Notes under the pieces: generated by a model | Database searches by the model: none | The model's input: only the letters and a program-made list of their open reading frames with translations | Told to the model about the DNA's origin: nothing | Made by a program: the position numbers and the translations under genes | NCBI GenBank assembly: GCA_963556195.1 | Contig: OY744525.1 | Location: 58,812,610 to 58,876,609, forward strand | Source of the DNA: Sepiola atlantica | Lineage: Eukaryota > Mollusca > Cephalopoda > Sepiida > Sepiolidae | Length of the DNA stretch: 64,000 nucleotides | Reading direction: 5' to 3' | Shown here: positions 30,917-41,169 of the stretch, piece after piece | Numbering within the stretch: position 1 is the first letter of the stretch | How the letters are laid out: each line of letters begins with the position of its first letter

Positions 30917-31544
30917 AAAAAATGTCCATTCTTTTAAATAAATAAATGCAAAAGTTGGGCCCAATTCTTGCACTAACGGTGAAGTCAAAACACCCTATTT
31001 CAAGTTAATTGAACTCTACACAATAACTGCACCATCTTTTTTATATACTGCTTATGTATATGCGATATCATTCGAAATGTTAACTAATTTCCATATTGGT
31101 TTAGAAGGGTCATTTTATTAATTAACTATTATTATTTTTTTTAATTCAATGATTGCTTTGATTTTAATATAACAAATAGTTCAGTTTTGCAATATTGTTT
31201 TATTTTCTGGACAAATATTTAGCATTTGTGTTCAAATGCCCCCTTTTTAGAGGGATCAACTTGATTTGAAACAAGTTGCGATCTATTTCTAAATTGCAAA
31301 TGAAAAGGCAAATTGATTTCTTTTTCTTTCTTTCTTTCTTTACGGTGACATTTCAATGATGAATAAATTTGTACCAAAATTATAAAAATGTTAATGCTTA
31401 TCTATATGAATCAATGAGAAAGATTTTGTTTCGTGTTTACAACAAAGTTATGAATGAAATGTTTATTATTTTAAATGAATGTTTGTGAAGCGGTAGTGAG
31501 CAGAAAAAGTTTATAATTTTGTCATATATTTAGTACATCCTTAA

Positions 31545-31738
31545 TCATTCCAGTATCCATGCATGGGGGATTGTGTCGTAAGCTTTCTTGCAGTCAATGC
31601 CTTTTGCTTTCTTTAGTAGTTTATGCTTTCGGCGTTGCAATTCTGGACTATGTTGTTAAGTGGCATCATAGCTATGATAAATAGAAGTGGAGATAGAGAG
31701 TCTCCCTGGAAAATGCCTCTCTGTATACTTAAAAAAAT
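31545..31738 (-). pseudogene. R4/Dong-like LINE RT fragments, out of order
   Basis: Reading the minus strand, the 'QRGIFQGDSLSPLLF' equivalent comes first and an 'IDxKKAYDTIPHAW' equivalent follows, the reverse of the protein order at 62 kb. This suggests two partial copies joined or a rearrangement. Confidence 0.55.
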
Positions 31739-31749
31739 TTAAAAAAACT

Positions 31750-32330
31750 TTTATTCACCTCCAAACAATTGCCACTGAGATGTAAGGGGCTACTGAGATT
31801 AGGGGCCAGATTCATAGGAGGCATCTTAAGCAGGGAGTTGTGCAGCAAGATGTTTGTTCACATTATATTCAAATTTATGCATGTTGATAAAGTTAGGGAA
31901 ACAGGGAGCAGAAAGAAAATTCCAACGGCAAGTTGTTCGAGGAAAGAAGCTATTAGAGTAGAATGTTTTCTGGCATCTGGGGACCTCTTCAGTGAAGGGG
32001 TGTAATTTTGCTGCTAGTCAGGTTAGTCGAAGGTATTTACGTTGAGGGGTATAAATGCAGTAAGTTCATGGGAGCACATTTCATGGAAGTATTTGTAAAA
32101 CAAGTACAGGGATGCAGCATTGCGGCGATGGGGCAGGGGTTGAAGTTTGGTAGACAGTGCGGGACCTATTAGGTTAGAGACTCTTTTTTTTTGCACCTTG
32201 CTCAAGGGGGAGAGACTAGCCCCCAATATGGCAATACTACTCCATGCATGACCGAATGGTGACTTTATAGAGATATAGAATATTAGCAGGTGTGAGAAGT
32301 TCACATACCTGTTAGGCATTGTGCTTCAGC
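31750..32330 (-). mobile_element. Jockey-like LINE 3' part, minus strand
   Basis: The minus strand reads LSPLSKVQKKRVSNLIG, then LPHRRNAASLYLFYKYFHEM, then a decayed FLEQLAVGIFF and LPVSLT region. 'LxxxQxRxxxLI....LxHRRxxxxLxLFYxYxHGxC' is the jockey C-terminal pattern shared with the tails at 37.3 and 55.9 kb. It interrupts the series of Dong-like fragments. Confidence 0.65.
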
Positions 32331-32394
32331 TGCCAGTTCCCGTCTCCATATGTCCATTGTTTTTTTTCTCCATAAACCTGATCATTTTTGTGCA

Positions 32395-32556
32395 TCCTTA
32401 AGCTTAGGGCGATTGTGTTATAAGCTTTCTGGTAGTCGAACCATGCTCTGGCTATGTTCTGTTTTCTGATTTTCGTTTCCATCAGTATCTTTTGGTCAAT
32501 GTACAGGATGTCATTTGTCCATTGTGTCGCTTTTCATCATCCTTTCTGTTCGTAGA
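32395..32556 (-). pseudogene. R4/Dong-like LINE RT fragment beside a (TAA)n tract
   Basis: The minus strand reads DILYIDQKILMETKIRKQNI then ARAWFDYQKAYNTI, matching DLLYINQKTLKEVKSRQKNI / MAWIDYKKAYDTI of the 62-kb copy. It is truncated on its 5' side exactly where a (TTA)n tract (TAA on the element's strand) begins. Confidence 0.65.
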
Positions 32557-32587
32557 GGAGTTATTATTATTATTATTATTATTATTG
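32557..32587. repeat. (ATT)n microsatellite
   Basis: Nine to ten ATT triplets at the 5' edge of the LINE fragment. Confidence 0.95.
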
Positions 32588-32589
32588 TT

Positions 32590-34460
32590 TACTCACTAGG
32601 AGTTTTCACACAAACCACTATCAGTGGTTGTTCACTGGCAATAACAAGTGGTTTCCCCTGGAGTTCGAGTGACAACAAGTCTCCTCAGATTGTCAGCACT
32701 CTCCGCCTCTTCCAATAAGTATCTATATCTAAGGTTGTCACTAATTACAGGATAGTAAAAAAAAAAAAAGGTTTACAGTACCAGTAACCCTAAGTCCGGG
32801 TATTGTTTCCAGTCGGATTAGGGAAAGCTTTTTTTTTAAAAAATCTTTTAAGCCTGAAATTAGTGACCGCCTAAAAAAATCGACCGCCATTTTTGATTGA
32901 TGAATTCGGCTTAGTGAAAGTAACAAAACAAATTTTGAAATAACAAAACTTACAAACATTTTCAGAAGTTTAAAACTGTGCAGGTCGATAGAAAATTAAA
33001 TTTTAATGCGTTTGGTAAAAGTTATTTGTTGTATGTTTTGCTTATTTCCAATTTTTAGGCTGTTAACTATACCGCATCATTGCCAATTTACATTATATCT
33101 TCTCATCCCGAAATGGTCACTACAGAACGCAAAGAAAAAATAATAAATCCATTCAGTTACGAATTAAATTCAGGGGAGGCAACTCTCTATTTAAAATTCT
33201 GATTACTTCCCTTATATAAAATTACAGTTTCAGCTACCCCCCCCCCCATCTATCGGTCAATAGTAAAAAGCCCTTTTCAACCATTACACAATAATGACGT
33301 CCATTTCTTTCATAAAGTTTATATCATTTAATAATTGTTGTGCCAATTGCGATTCTGGATACAACGGACGTACCCCACAAAGGCTAATATACAGAATAAA
33401 AACAACACTTACCACTAAATATAAATACAACTTAAAATTTAGAATGGGGTCTCACAGTTATTGTATAAGACACCAAGGGAGGTAACTGAATTTGTAACGG
33501 ATGATTGGTTAATTTATTAAAGAAACAATAAAGAAACAATTTAACCATTATATTTAGTTAACATAAGTGAATATTAGAAAAATATAAACACAAAAATAAA
33601 GGATTAAGATATTTTGGTTCAAAATCGGTGGCTCTATAACAGGTGTATGGGCTGTCTTTATTGGGATGTTTTTTTTTTTTTTTTTTTTTTTTAAATCTGA
33701 GGCTATCTAAAGATTTTTAACGTTTCATCATTATCTTCCCCTTTCCGTCTTTTTTCTTTAATATTTTATCAGTATCGTTTTTTCCCCTTTAGCTTAAAAC
33801 CTTCTTCTTCATCTTCTCAGTCCAGTTACTCACAGCTTGCATTTAACGATGTTAAAAACGATATTTTCAACATAAGGTTAAATTAAGCAGGAAATGGAAC
33901 ATTTCATTAGAAGTTAAAAATTAGAATTAGAGCTACGTGGCAGGATATGACGTCACGGGCAGAAAGTCCGAAATGAGACGTGGCAAAGAAGAAAGAAATT
34001 TATTTCTCTTTGGCTGATGAACTGAGAGGAGTTGGTCGCTTTATTTCTGAAGCTCTGCCTCTATTACCCCATCCCTTACATCCCTCCCTCACACTGTAGA
34101 GCGGGCAATGGAAAGCTTACGTAATAATGTGTAACTTTACAGTGTTGTGAAAGAACAAAGCAACAAAGAACAGCAGCCATTGAGCTACTATGTTGTTGGT
34201 GTTTTGTTTTTTTCCTAACTGTTACCTTATTACAGAACAAAAGAAAAGTGGAAACGTCTGCTGATATATCTTTACTTCTACTATGACAATGGCTTAACAG
34301 CAAGGGGAAAGAAGAGAAAGAAACAGAGAGACGTCACTATCCACTGAGCAACAACTTGCTACATGTCATCAAACCAACAAAACTCCAGCTGCTTACGTGA
34401 TGAGATAAAAGTAGTAGTGCTTCAACATCTTTGATATTTATCACATTGCTTTGTAAATTA
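32590..34460. other. No gene recognised
   Basis: Contains poly-A (32757), poly-C (33238) and a long poly-T (33669-33692). Possible decayed retroelement tails, but none identified. Confidence 0.4.
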
Positions 34461-34465
34461 TAATT

Positions 34466-34466
<1 letters not shown>

Positions 34467-34517
<51 letters not shown>

Positions 34518-34518
34518 G
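34467..34518. repeat. (ATC)n microsatellite
   Basis: About 17 triplets, directly beside a LINE 3' end. Confidence 0.95.
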
Positions 34519-34735
34519 TTTTACATGCTGATATGTGTTGGACAGCTTTTAGAAATTGACTTCCAAACCAACCTATCTTTGGTCACGTCTTTATTTATCC
34601 ATCTTTCTCTCAAATCCATACTTAGCGCTTCCTTCCATGTTTTCCTTGGCCTTCCTCTACCAACTGCCCCTGCTACCTCAACTGTTCTACATCCACTAAC
34701 CCGAACACTCTGATCCATTCTTTTAATTTAATGTG
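34519..34735 (-). pseudogene. RTE-like LINE C-terminal fragment
   Basis: The minus strand reads RMDQSVRVSGCRTVEVAG, GRGRPRKTWKEALSMDLRER, DVTKDRLVWKS. The GRGRPxKTWxExxxxDL....DRxxW motif is the conserved 3' end of many RTE/craft-like LINE ORFs. The adjacent (ATC)n lies at its 3' end, which could be the element's microsatellite-like tail. Confidence 0.65.
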
Positions 34736-34739
34736 ATCA

Positions 34740-35391
34740 AAGTATCCGCTTCTGCACACATCTCTCTATAATCATAGAATTTGGTCTTGCCATGGACTTG
34801 TCGGAAGGCCATCTTGTCACGTATGAATCTGGAAGAGCAAAGTCTAAAGTAGATTATCAGTTTCCCGTTAAAATAAAAATTAAAAAAAAAAAAAAATGAG
34901 ACAAAGATTAAATTTATTGTATTTTATTAAACTTGACTCTGGAAGCAAAAAAAAAAAAATCAATTTCAACAGAAAACGGTTGAATTTAAATAATTGTCTT
35001 TTGTTTCTTATTTTCTTTGTTAAAATTTCAATTTCATTTTTAATAAACTTTTTTTTATCTTTAAAAAATTTTTTTTGATCAGTTCTTTTTGTAATTTTTT
35101 AAAAATGAACTTTATTTCAGTTTTGTTTTGTCCAGTTGAAATCATTAAATATATTTCTTTTATCTAAGCGCTGTTTCTCACAAACTTTTCACAACAGCAC
35201 ATAAAAAAAAAACAGAAGAAAAAACAAAAAACAGAAGAAAAAACAAACACGGAAAATAATGAATCAATGATTGTACAATTTTATACAACAAAATCTCTTT
35301 TTTCGCCTTTATTCACAGACATACATATATTTGTACCATTACTTGTCTTATCAATATGTTATACAGCATAACCTCTCCAATACAGTTCCCT

Positions 35392-35394
<3 letters not shown>
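34740..35394. other. AT-rich, no gene recognised
   Basis: Long A and T runs only. Confidence 0.5.

Positions 35395-35395
<1 letters not shown>

Positions 35396-35471
<76 letters not shown>
35396..35471. repeat. (AT)n microsatellite, about 38 units
   Basis: One of the longest uninterrupted AT arrays in the window. Confidence 0.97.
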
Positions 35472-35474
<3 letters not shown>

Positions 35475-35640
35475 GAAAAGTTTAAGTTATGAACATAAAC
35501 TTTTGCGAAATTTAAAGATTACATAACACAAAATTGATTAATAAATCAGATCTTATGAATCCCCAGGATTAATTCAATACTGCAGATAAAATGAAACTCA
35601 ATGGTTAACACGTAATTGTCAAGCAGAGCTTTCATATTTT

Positions 35641-35798
35641 AATTCAGTAGATTACAAAATTTGATGATATAATTAATATTCTGTAATCATGCTTCAAAAA
35701 ATCAACACTGAACAATGTTTATAAACATTGTTGAGGCTTGATTTTTTGAGCATGATTACATAATGTTAACTATGTCATAAAATGTTAATCTACTGAAA
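35641..35798. mobile_element. Foldback (palindromic) element FB1
   Basis: Left arm from ATTCAGTAGATTACA through AATCATGCTTCAAAAAATCA to AACAATGTTTAT. The right arm is its reverse complement with a few mismatches and small indels. The centre is GTTTATAAAC. A half copy lies at 40834-40932. Confidence 0.75.
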
Positions 35799-35809
35799 TA
35801 ATATTTTAT

Positions 35810-35811
<2 letters not shown>

Positions 35812-35841
<30 letters not shown>
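35812..35841. repeat. (AT)n microsatellite
   Basis: AT dinucleotides with one phase slip, at the right border of FB1. Confidence 0.9.
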
Positions 35842-35933
35842 ATATTAAAATAAATTAAAGATAATTGAATTATCGTTTAATAATAATTTATCGTGATAAT
35901 ATAAAGCTCAATATATTGAATAGAGTAATCAAT

Positions 35934-36084
35934 TCTAGAGATGAAAGATGAAAATAAAAAATTGCAAAGATACAATATTTATTAGAACATCAAAAGTTCA
36001 AAGCAAGGAGTCTCATATGAACTTCTGATGTTTTAATAAATATTGTATGTTTGCAATTTTGTATTCTCATCTTTCATCTTTAGA
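35934..36084. mobile_element. Foldback element FB2
   Basis: Left arm TCTAGAGATGAAAGATGAAA ... ATTTATTAGAACATC; right arm GATGTTTTAATAAATATTGT ... TTTCATCTTTAGA. Arms about 65 bp, loop about 20 bp. Bordered on the right by ATATATAT. Confidence 0.8.
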
Positions 36085-36109
36085 ATATATATATATTATA
36101 TGTATATAT

Positions 36110-36325
36110 ATTAAGTATAATTTTTTTTATTCATACAAACATTATTGGTTACATATGTGCATACATCTTTCGGTTGTACTCTTCACAGAGAGTCAACCTC
36201 TTCAGACCAAAGAAGACTGTCTTCTTTGATTCGAAGAGGTTGACTCTCTGTGAAGAGTACAACCGAAACATGTATGCACATATGTAACCAATAATGTTTG
36301 TATAAATAAAAACTTATACTTAATT
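36110..36325. mobile_element. Foldback element FB3 carrying hammerhead motif
   Basis: Two arms of about 95 bp, near-perfect inverted copies. The outer part is ACAAACATTATTGGTTACAT plus ATGTGCATACAT, the inner part GGTTGTACTCTTCACAGAGA plus GTCAACCTCTTC, and the loop is about 29 bp. The outer 35 bp are shared with FB4 but the inner parts are not. Confidence 0.85.
36145..36210 (-). ncRNA. Hammerhead ribozyme candidate HH1
   Basis: Minus strand, 66 nt. Stem I is UUGGU/ACCAA. Core box 1 is CUGAAGA. Stem II is GGUUG/CAACC with a 17-nt loop. Core box 2 is GAAA. A short AT-rich stem III is capped by AUGCAC. The cleavage-site dinucleotide UA directly precedes ACCAA. All invariant core positions (CUGANGA, GAAA, UH) are present. 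The mirror copy in the other arm has a broken box 1 (UCGAAGA). Hammerheads are known from Penelope-like elements and retrozymes, which makes a mobile-element origin likely. No activity evidence. Confidence 0.65.
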
Positions 36326-36407
36326 ACAGCTGTACTTGTTATTGAGCACTTTTTATAAACAGTTGAGTTTCAACGGATTTACATCTACAGAAACTAATAC
36401 AATACAT

Positions 36408-36414
<7 letters not shown>

Positions 36415-36446
<32 letters not shown>
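36415..36446. repeat. (AT)n microsatellite
   Basis: AT array at the left border of FB4. Confidence 0.95.
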
Positions 36447-36448
<2 letters not shown>

Positions 36449-36461
36449 TAAATTCTTTTAT

Positions 36462-36640
36462 ATATACAAACATTATTGGCTACATATGTGCATACATATT
36501 TCAGCTGCTATTTTTTTTCGAAATTCAGCTTCCTCAGGCCATGTACAAATTTTGTATGTAGCCTAGGGAAGCTGAATTTCGTAAGAAATGACAGCTGAAA
36601 CATGTATGCACATATGTAGCCAATAATGCTTGTATATCAC
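36462..36640. mobile_element. Foldback element FB4 carrying hammerhead motif
   Basis: The outer arms ACAAACATTATTGGCTACAT plus ATGTGCATACAT match FB3. The inner arms (CAGCTG, CGAAATTCAGCTTCC) are different. Right arm from GGAAGCTGAATTTCG to GCCAATAATGCTTGT. Arms about 75 bp, loop about 25 bp. Confidence 0.8.
36477..36541 (-). ncRNA. Hammerhead ribozyme candidate HH2
   Basis: Minus strand, 65 nt. Stem I is UGGC/GCCA, core box 1 is CUGAGGA, stem II is AGCUG/CAGCU, core box 2 is GAAA. Stem III is the same AT-rich hairpin as HH1, with UA before GCCA. Relative to HH1, stem I changes U:A to C:G next to the core and most of stem II is replaced, yet pairing is kept. The mirror copy in the right arm has a damaged box 1 (CUAGGGA). 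Confidence 0.65.
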
Positions 36641-36644
36641 AAAA

Positions 36645-37130
36645 AAGGTGAAAAGAAGACCAAATGACGGGAAATAACTCTATATTCGTTTATACAGAGT
36701 TACTTAACATTTTTTTTAAGTATAAAAAGTCAACCAAATAAAGGGAAGGAACTCTATATTAAAAATGCAGAGTTATTCCCTGCTTGATTAAAGATGGCAT
36801 CATTTAGAAAATTATTTTGGTCAGATTAAAATTTTTCTCAAATGAATTATAATGATAAAGTCTATAATAATAATAAAAAACACATCCAAAATTTTCTTAA
36901 ATCTACCATTCACCAGGTTCCAAATTTCTGGATTAGAGAGGTTATAGCCAGTGCCAGACTAGTCGAGTGGCGGATGTAGTCATGACACCCTTCACATTTT
37001 TAGGAGCCTCGACTTTAAGAAGAAAATCTTCTGTCATTCTACCCTGATGATTTAGAAGAATAAAGGTTAAGATTCGATTCACCTCTCACTATTACTCAAA
37101 ACTGACATTGCATCTCTTATAGATTCCACA
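36645..37130. other. No gene recognised; short duplicated motif
   Basis: ATAACTCTATATT(C/A) / AACTCTATATTAAA near inverted ATACAGAGTTA segments recur here and at 42880-42920 (GTAACTCTGTATT...AGAGTTACTTCCC). Probably a small hairpin repeat. Confidence 0.35.
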
Positions 37131-37136
37131 AGAGAT

Positions 37137-37680
37137 AGAACACTTCTCTCACCTGCTAGTATTCTATATCTGTACAAAGCCACCATTCGGCCATCTGGAC
37201 TAGTGCACTAAACGCGAGCCTCTCCCTCTTAGACAGGATCAAAAAAAGAGTCCCTAATCTATTACCCCTCTCTCTATCAAGCATGCACCAGCCTCTGTCC
37301 CATCGCCGCAATGTTGCATCCCTATGCTTGTTTTACAAGTACTTCCATGGAATGTGCTCCAGCGAATGTGCTGCACTGGCGCCTCCTCTACATAAATACC
37401 TCCAATCAACCCATCACTCAGCAAGTTCCCATACCTTCACTGTTGAGGTCCCCAAATGCCGGAGAGCTTTCTACTCTAATAGCTTCTTTCCTCGTACTGC
37501 TAGCCTTTGGAATTCTCTTCCTGCTTCCTGTTTCCCTGACTGTACTAACATACAGACATTTTAATGTGAACAAGCATCTCGCTGCAAAACTTTCCATATA
37601 GGATTCCCCTGATTCACAGTAGGCTTGTACGTCGAAGTGGCATTGTGTCTTGTTTGAGGTGAACTTAAGTAAAAAAAAAA
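37137..37680 (+). mobile_element. Jockey-like LINE 3' tail (copy 2)
   Basis: TATTCTATATCTGTACAAAG, CACCATTCGGCC and the LSHRRNVASLCLFYKYFHGM peptide match the C-terminus of the element at 14898-16425. It ends in GTGAACTTAAGT plus A10. 5'-truncated. Confidence 0.8.
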
Positions 37681-37734
37681 GATGCTTTGAAATTGCAATT
37701 TTATCGTCTGTTACTAGACATATAATTTAAAGCC

Positions 37735-37850
37735 CCTGCTTACAACCTCCCCACGAGGAGGCACTCTGTATGAGAGAAAAATAAAAAAGGGCCCCAGTCA
37801 AAAAGGACCTCTCCTTCTCTGACCAAAGACAGAACAGATACTACACTTTC
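37735..37850 (-). mobile_element. U2-SINE subfamily B, partial
   Basis: Contains CCCCACGAGGAGGCACTCTG and ends (head side) AGAACAGATACTACACTTTC, in the same order as 45870-46096 but internally shortened. Confidence 0.65.
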
Positions 37851-38504
37851 AAATATTTATTTGCTATAAAGATTTTACAGTGTAAGAAATTAGGCACAAG
37901 GCCATCAAAAGTGTGGGGAAAATTAGGGTCGTTTATCATCCTTGGTCTAAAAGTGATAAAATTGTCTATCCTACTCCTTATTAGAGTCATCTCAGTCACC
38001 ACAATACCACATTTACTCTAGTGACCATCCTACTTAAAACATCTCCCATATTTATTTGAAATTTTATTTGTTCATAAATATATTTATATACGCAAATTCA
38101 TTGGAATAAATGGGGAGTGGGAAAACAAAAAGACGGTTAGTAAGACCCTCCCAACCCTTTCTAAATAATAGACTGCCCACTGTTTTCTTGACTTGTTCAG
38201 AACCCGAAAACAAGCAGGTCAATCTCTAAATGCGAGTGGGACACTTTAATTCCAACCCAAAAGTTTTGAGTCAATTATTCCAAATGTAAGAATCGTTCTA
38301 CGCATCTATCACTCACTTATGGTGACCGACTGTAGTTAAGAAAGATTCGTTTACAAAGTTGAAGACAATCTAGACTGAATAAATAAATATCAACAGGACA
38401 AGCTAAAGCAGTTAATATTAATGATAATTGAATATTAACTTTCGTGTCTTTACGGGTCTCACGTCAAAGTCTTGTCTGTTTTAACAGAATACCAAATTGA
38501 TTCC
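37851..38504. other. No gene recognised
   Basis: No supported frame or repeat. Confidence 0.4.
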
Positions 38505-38930
38505 GCAATCTAGTGGAAGATGATCTCTTCTCGTCCCTACAGCCCATTTAACACAGAAGAGATGTTGATAGCCTCTCTCTACTCTATCGTGATATTCATG
38601 GTAGGTACTCGACTGAGCTCCAATCCTTGTCCCCCTTGTAAAACATTCACAGCAAGAACTCGTCTATCTATAACCACTGCAAAGAACTTTCCTTTTTCTC
38701 TCGCTTTGTACCAAAAACCAAACGAAACTTCCATGAACAAAGTTTCTTACATAGAACATCCCATCTATGGAACAAGATACCATGAGGCTGCTTGCCAACC
38801 AACTAGTGAGGCTCCTATAGAATGGTGACCCCGATGTGATCAAGTATCAAGTGAAGCATTATCGAACAATACATTAAAACATGTTAACTTATGAATATCG
38901 AACATCAACGTTTACATAAAATTGACATTT
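38505..38930 (+). mobile_element. LINE-tail-derived element, copy 1
   Basis: Starts CAATCTAGTGGAAGATGATC and contains peptide pieces CKTFTARTRLSITTAKNF and FHEQ/FRT-like equivalents of a jockey-type C-terminus. The second copy at 50159 starts at the same point. No clear poly-A here. Confidence 0.55.
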
Positions 38931-38934
38931 CCTG

Positions 38935-40830
38935 ATATCGTAGACGAGTTCTCTCTTTGCTAAGTCTAGAAAATATTGCTTATATATCATTTCTTTTTAT
39001 CTGTTATTGTCTCTGAAATTGTTCTTGTGATGCTCAACACGAATATATGTACCATCTGAATAAATAACAAACATATCTAGATGTCAACATAAAATTAGGC
39101 TGGATCTGTTCTCGACTTGGAAAATAGAAAAAAAAGTATACTGTCAGCTGTCATTTTCGACTCGTCCTGAACTGTTTTTATGCTATTACAATTACTACAG
39201 CACAAACCCTCAAAATAATAAACATGTCTAAAAGTCTACGTAAAAGTAGATCGAATCTGTTCTCGACTAGAAGAAAGTATACTGTCAGCTGTCTTTTTCG
39301 ACTAATCATCGACTGCTTCAATGTTGCTATCGTGTACTTTAATGTGTGACCATTTGGGAATACCAAGTGGCCTTGTAAGCTGAGGTCCAGTACTACTCTG
39401 CAAATACAATAAATATAAGAGACAATCCTGGGCCGTGGGTTGTGATCTGTGTTAAACAGACACTGGCCGGTGATTACAGATTGAATTCAGAATAAATGTA
39501 TCCATTTTTAAAATTCCTTTTTCATGCTATAAAGTCTGAGGTTGTCCTTTGGAAGGGTGTTGCTCTGAAATTTGTGACCGACCTAATCTGGCACTGGTTG
39601 TACAGCATTTAATTATTCAGGCTTTCTTCTTAAAATGTCTGTAGGCTTGCGTTTTTTTTTTTTTTATATAATTAAAGAAAATAATTGTAAAGAAGAAAAA
39701 TATGATTGGAAAAATAGAGGAAATCAGTTCGTCGACATGATAGATCCACACAAGTAATGTTGCAAAAAACTGTAGCGATGCTTCCTGCAAAGTCTTCGTC
39801 AGATGACAGCCCGGTTGTGTGTGTAGCGTCGGGTGGGTGTGGGGTAGTATAATTACCGCAAATCCAGGGTTTCCTAGCAATAACTTACAATTACTAGCAT
39901 CTTGCGGATTTCTGGCTTCAGAGGCGCTGTGTCACACAATAATTCAAAGGATTTTAAATAAATAAAAAATACAAAATTAAAATCTTTTTTGTTTACCAAT
40001 CTGTTCAAATCTTCAAAAACAAAAATCACCGTTTGAAGAATAAAATAAATCAATATTATGGATATTCAATGTTCATCCATTCGTCCTAAGTCAATTTCCA
40101 GCTTTGAGGAGGGAGAAGAAAGATAACGACCCGGTTCACCACATGGGGAGTTTATGGATAATTTCCTGTTTCTTTTTTTGGGGGGGTCATTTTTTTTTTT
40201 TTTATAAAAATTTTTTTTAATACTTTTTTCATATTTTTTCTTCTTTTTTTCTGTTGTACAGAAAATGCAGAAAGAACTGGAGAGATAAAGAAAATAAAGA
40301 AAGAGAAAGAGAGGGAGAGAGAAAATTAGAAAAAAAATGAAAGGGGGAAAGAGAGAAGTTCTTGTCAAATATAATATAAATCCGGCGATTAAGTTTTTTT
40401 TTAAATATCACAAGCAAAACTAAAGTTTTTGGCTTCTTTTGTCGCTCCATAAAATGCAACAAAATGGATTTTTAATTGTTATGTGGTTATTCAATGTTGA
40501 AAAAAAAAATGTTGATATTTTTTCCTTGTTGAAAGTTAGTGACAAAGACTTTTAGAAATATAAAGGAAACTGTCTACTTATTCTCTACAATCACAACCCC
40601 ATGAAAAAAGTACTTTACAATTTTTTTGAAATATGCCAATTTTCAGAAATGGCTACTCCAACAATCATAAACTTTAAGAATAACAGGCAAATAGTTTTTG
40701 TGTTTAAAGAATTTTTAAAGCTGATTTATTACAAGATCGTATTATTGGTATCAGCCGTTTTGGTTGGTTAGTTGTAAGGTTTTACAGCATGTCGACCGCC
40801 ATTCGGTCATTTTATATCAAAGACGCACAT
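38935..40830. other. No gene recognised
   Basis: A short direct repeat (TATACTGTCAGCTGTC(A/T)TTTTCGACT) occurs at about 39137 and 39280. T-runs and purine-rich tracts lie at 40185-40350. No coding support. Confidence 0.4.
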
Positions 40831-40833
40831 ATA

Positions 40834-40932
40834 AACACTCAATAATGTTTATAAACATTATTCAGGGTTGATTTTTGGAGCATGATTACAAAATGTTAAT
40901 TATGTCATAAAAGTTTGCAATCTACTGAATAT
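40834..40932. mobile_element. FB1-family half element
   Basis: ATAATGTTTATAAACATTAT then GGTTGATTTTTGGAGCATGA and TACAAAATGTTAATTATGTC match the right arm of FB1. The left arm is missing, and (AT)n follows at 40929-40947. Confidence 0.7.
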
Positions 40933-41032
40933 ATATATATATATATAACTTCTTTTGGTAGATGGTATGAAAAATCCTAGCAGAGTGCTCGATTAATTGA
41001 GAATCAAAATTAAGAGCGTAATATTTATTTAT

Positions 41033-41115
41033 TTTTTGGTACAGAAAATTAGTACAATATCAGTACCTTCTGAGCTTGAAACCGACGGCACTGGTGTTGT
41101 ACTAATTTTCTGTAT

Positions 41116-41120
<5 letters not shown>
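41033..41120. mobile_element. Foldback element FB5
   Basis: TTTTTGGTACAGAAAATTAG plus TACAATATCAGT and its inverse ACTGGTGTTGTACTAATTTT plus CTGTATCAAAA form arms of about 33 bp. The loop is 23 bp, and a 44-bp (AT)n array follows directly. Confidence 0.75.

Positions 41121-41161
<41 letters not shown>
41118..41161. repeat. (AT)n microsatellite
   Basis: About 21 AT units. Confidence 0.95.
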
Positions 41162-41164
<3 letters not shown>

Positions 41165-41169
41165 TATAC

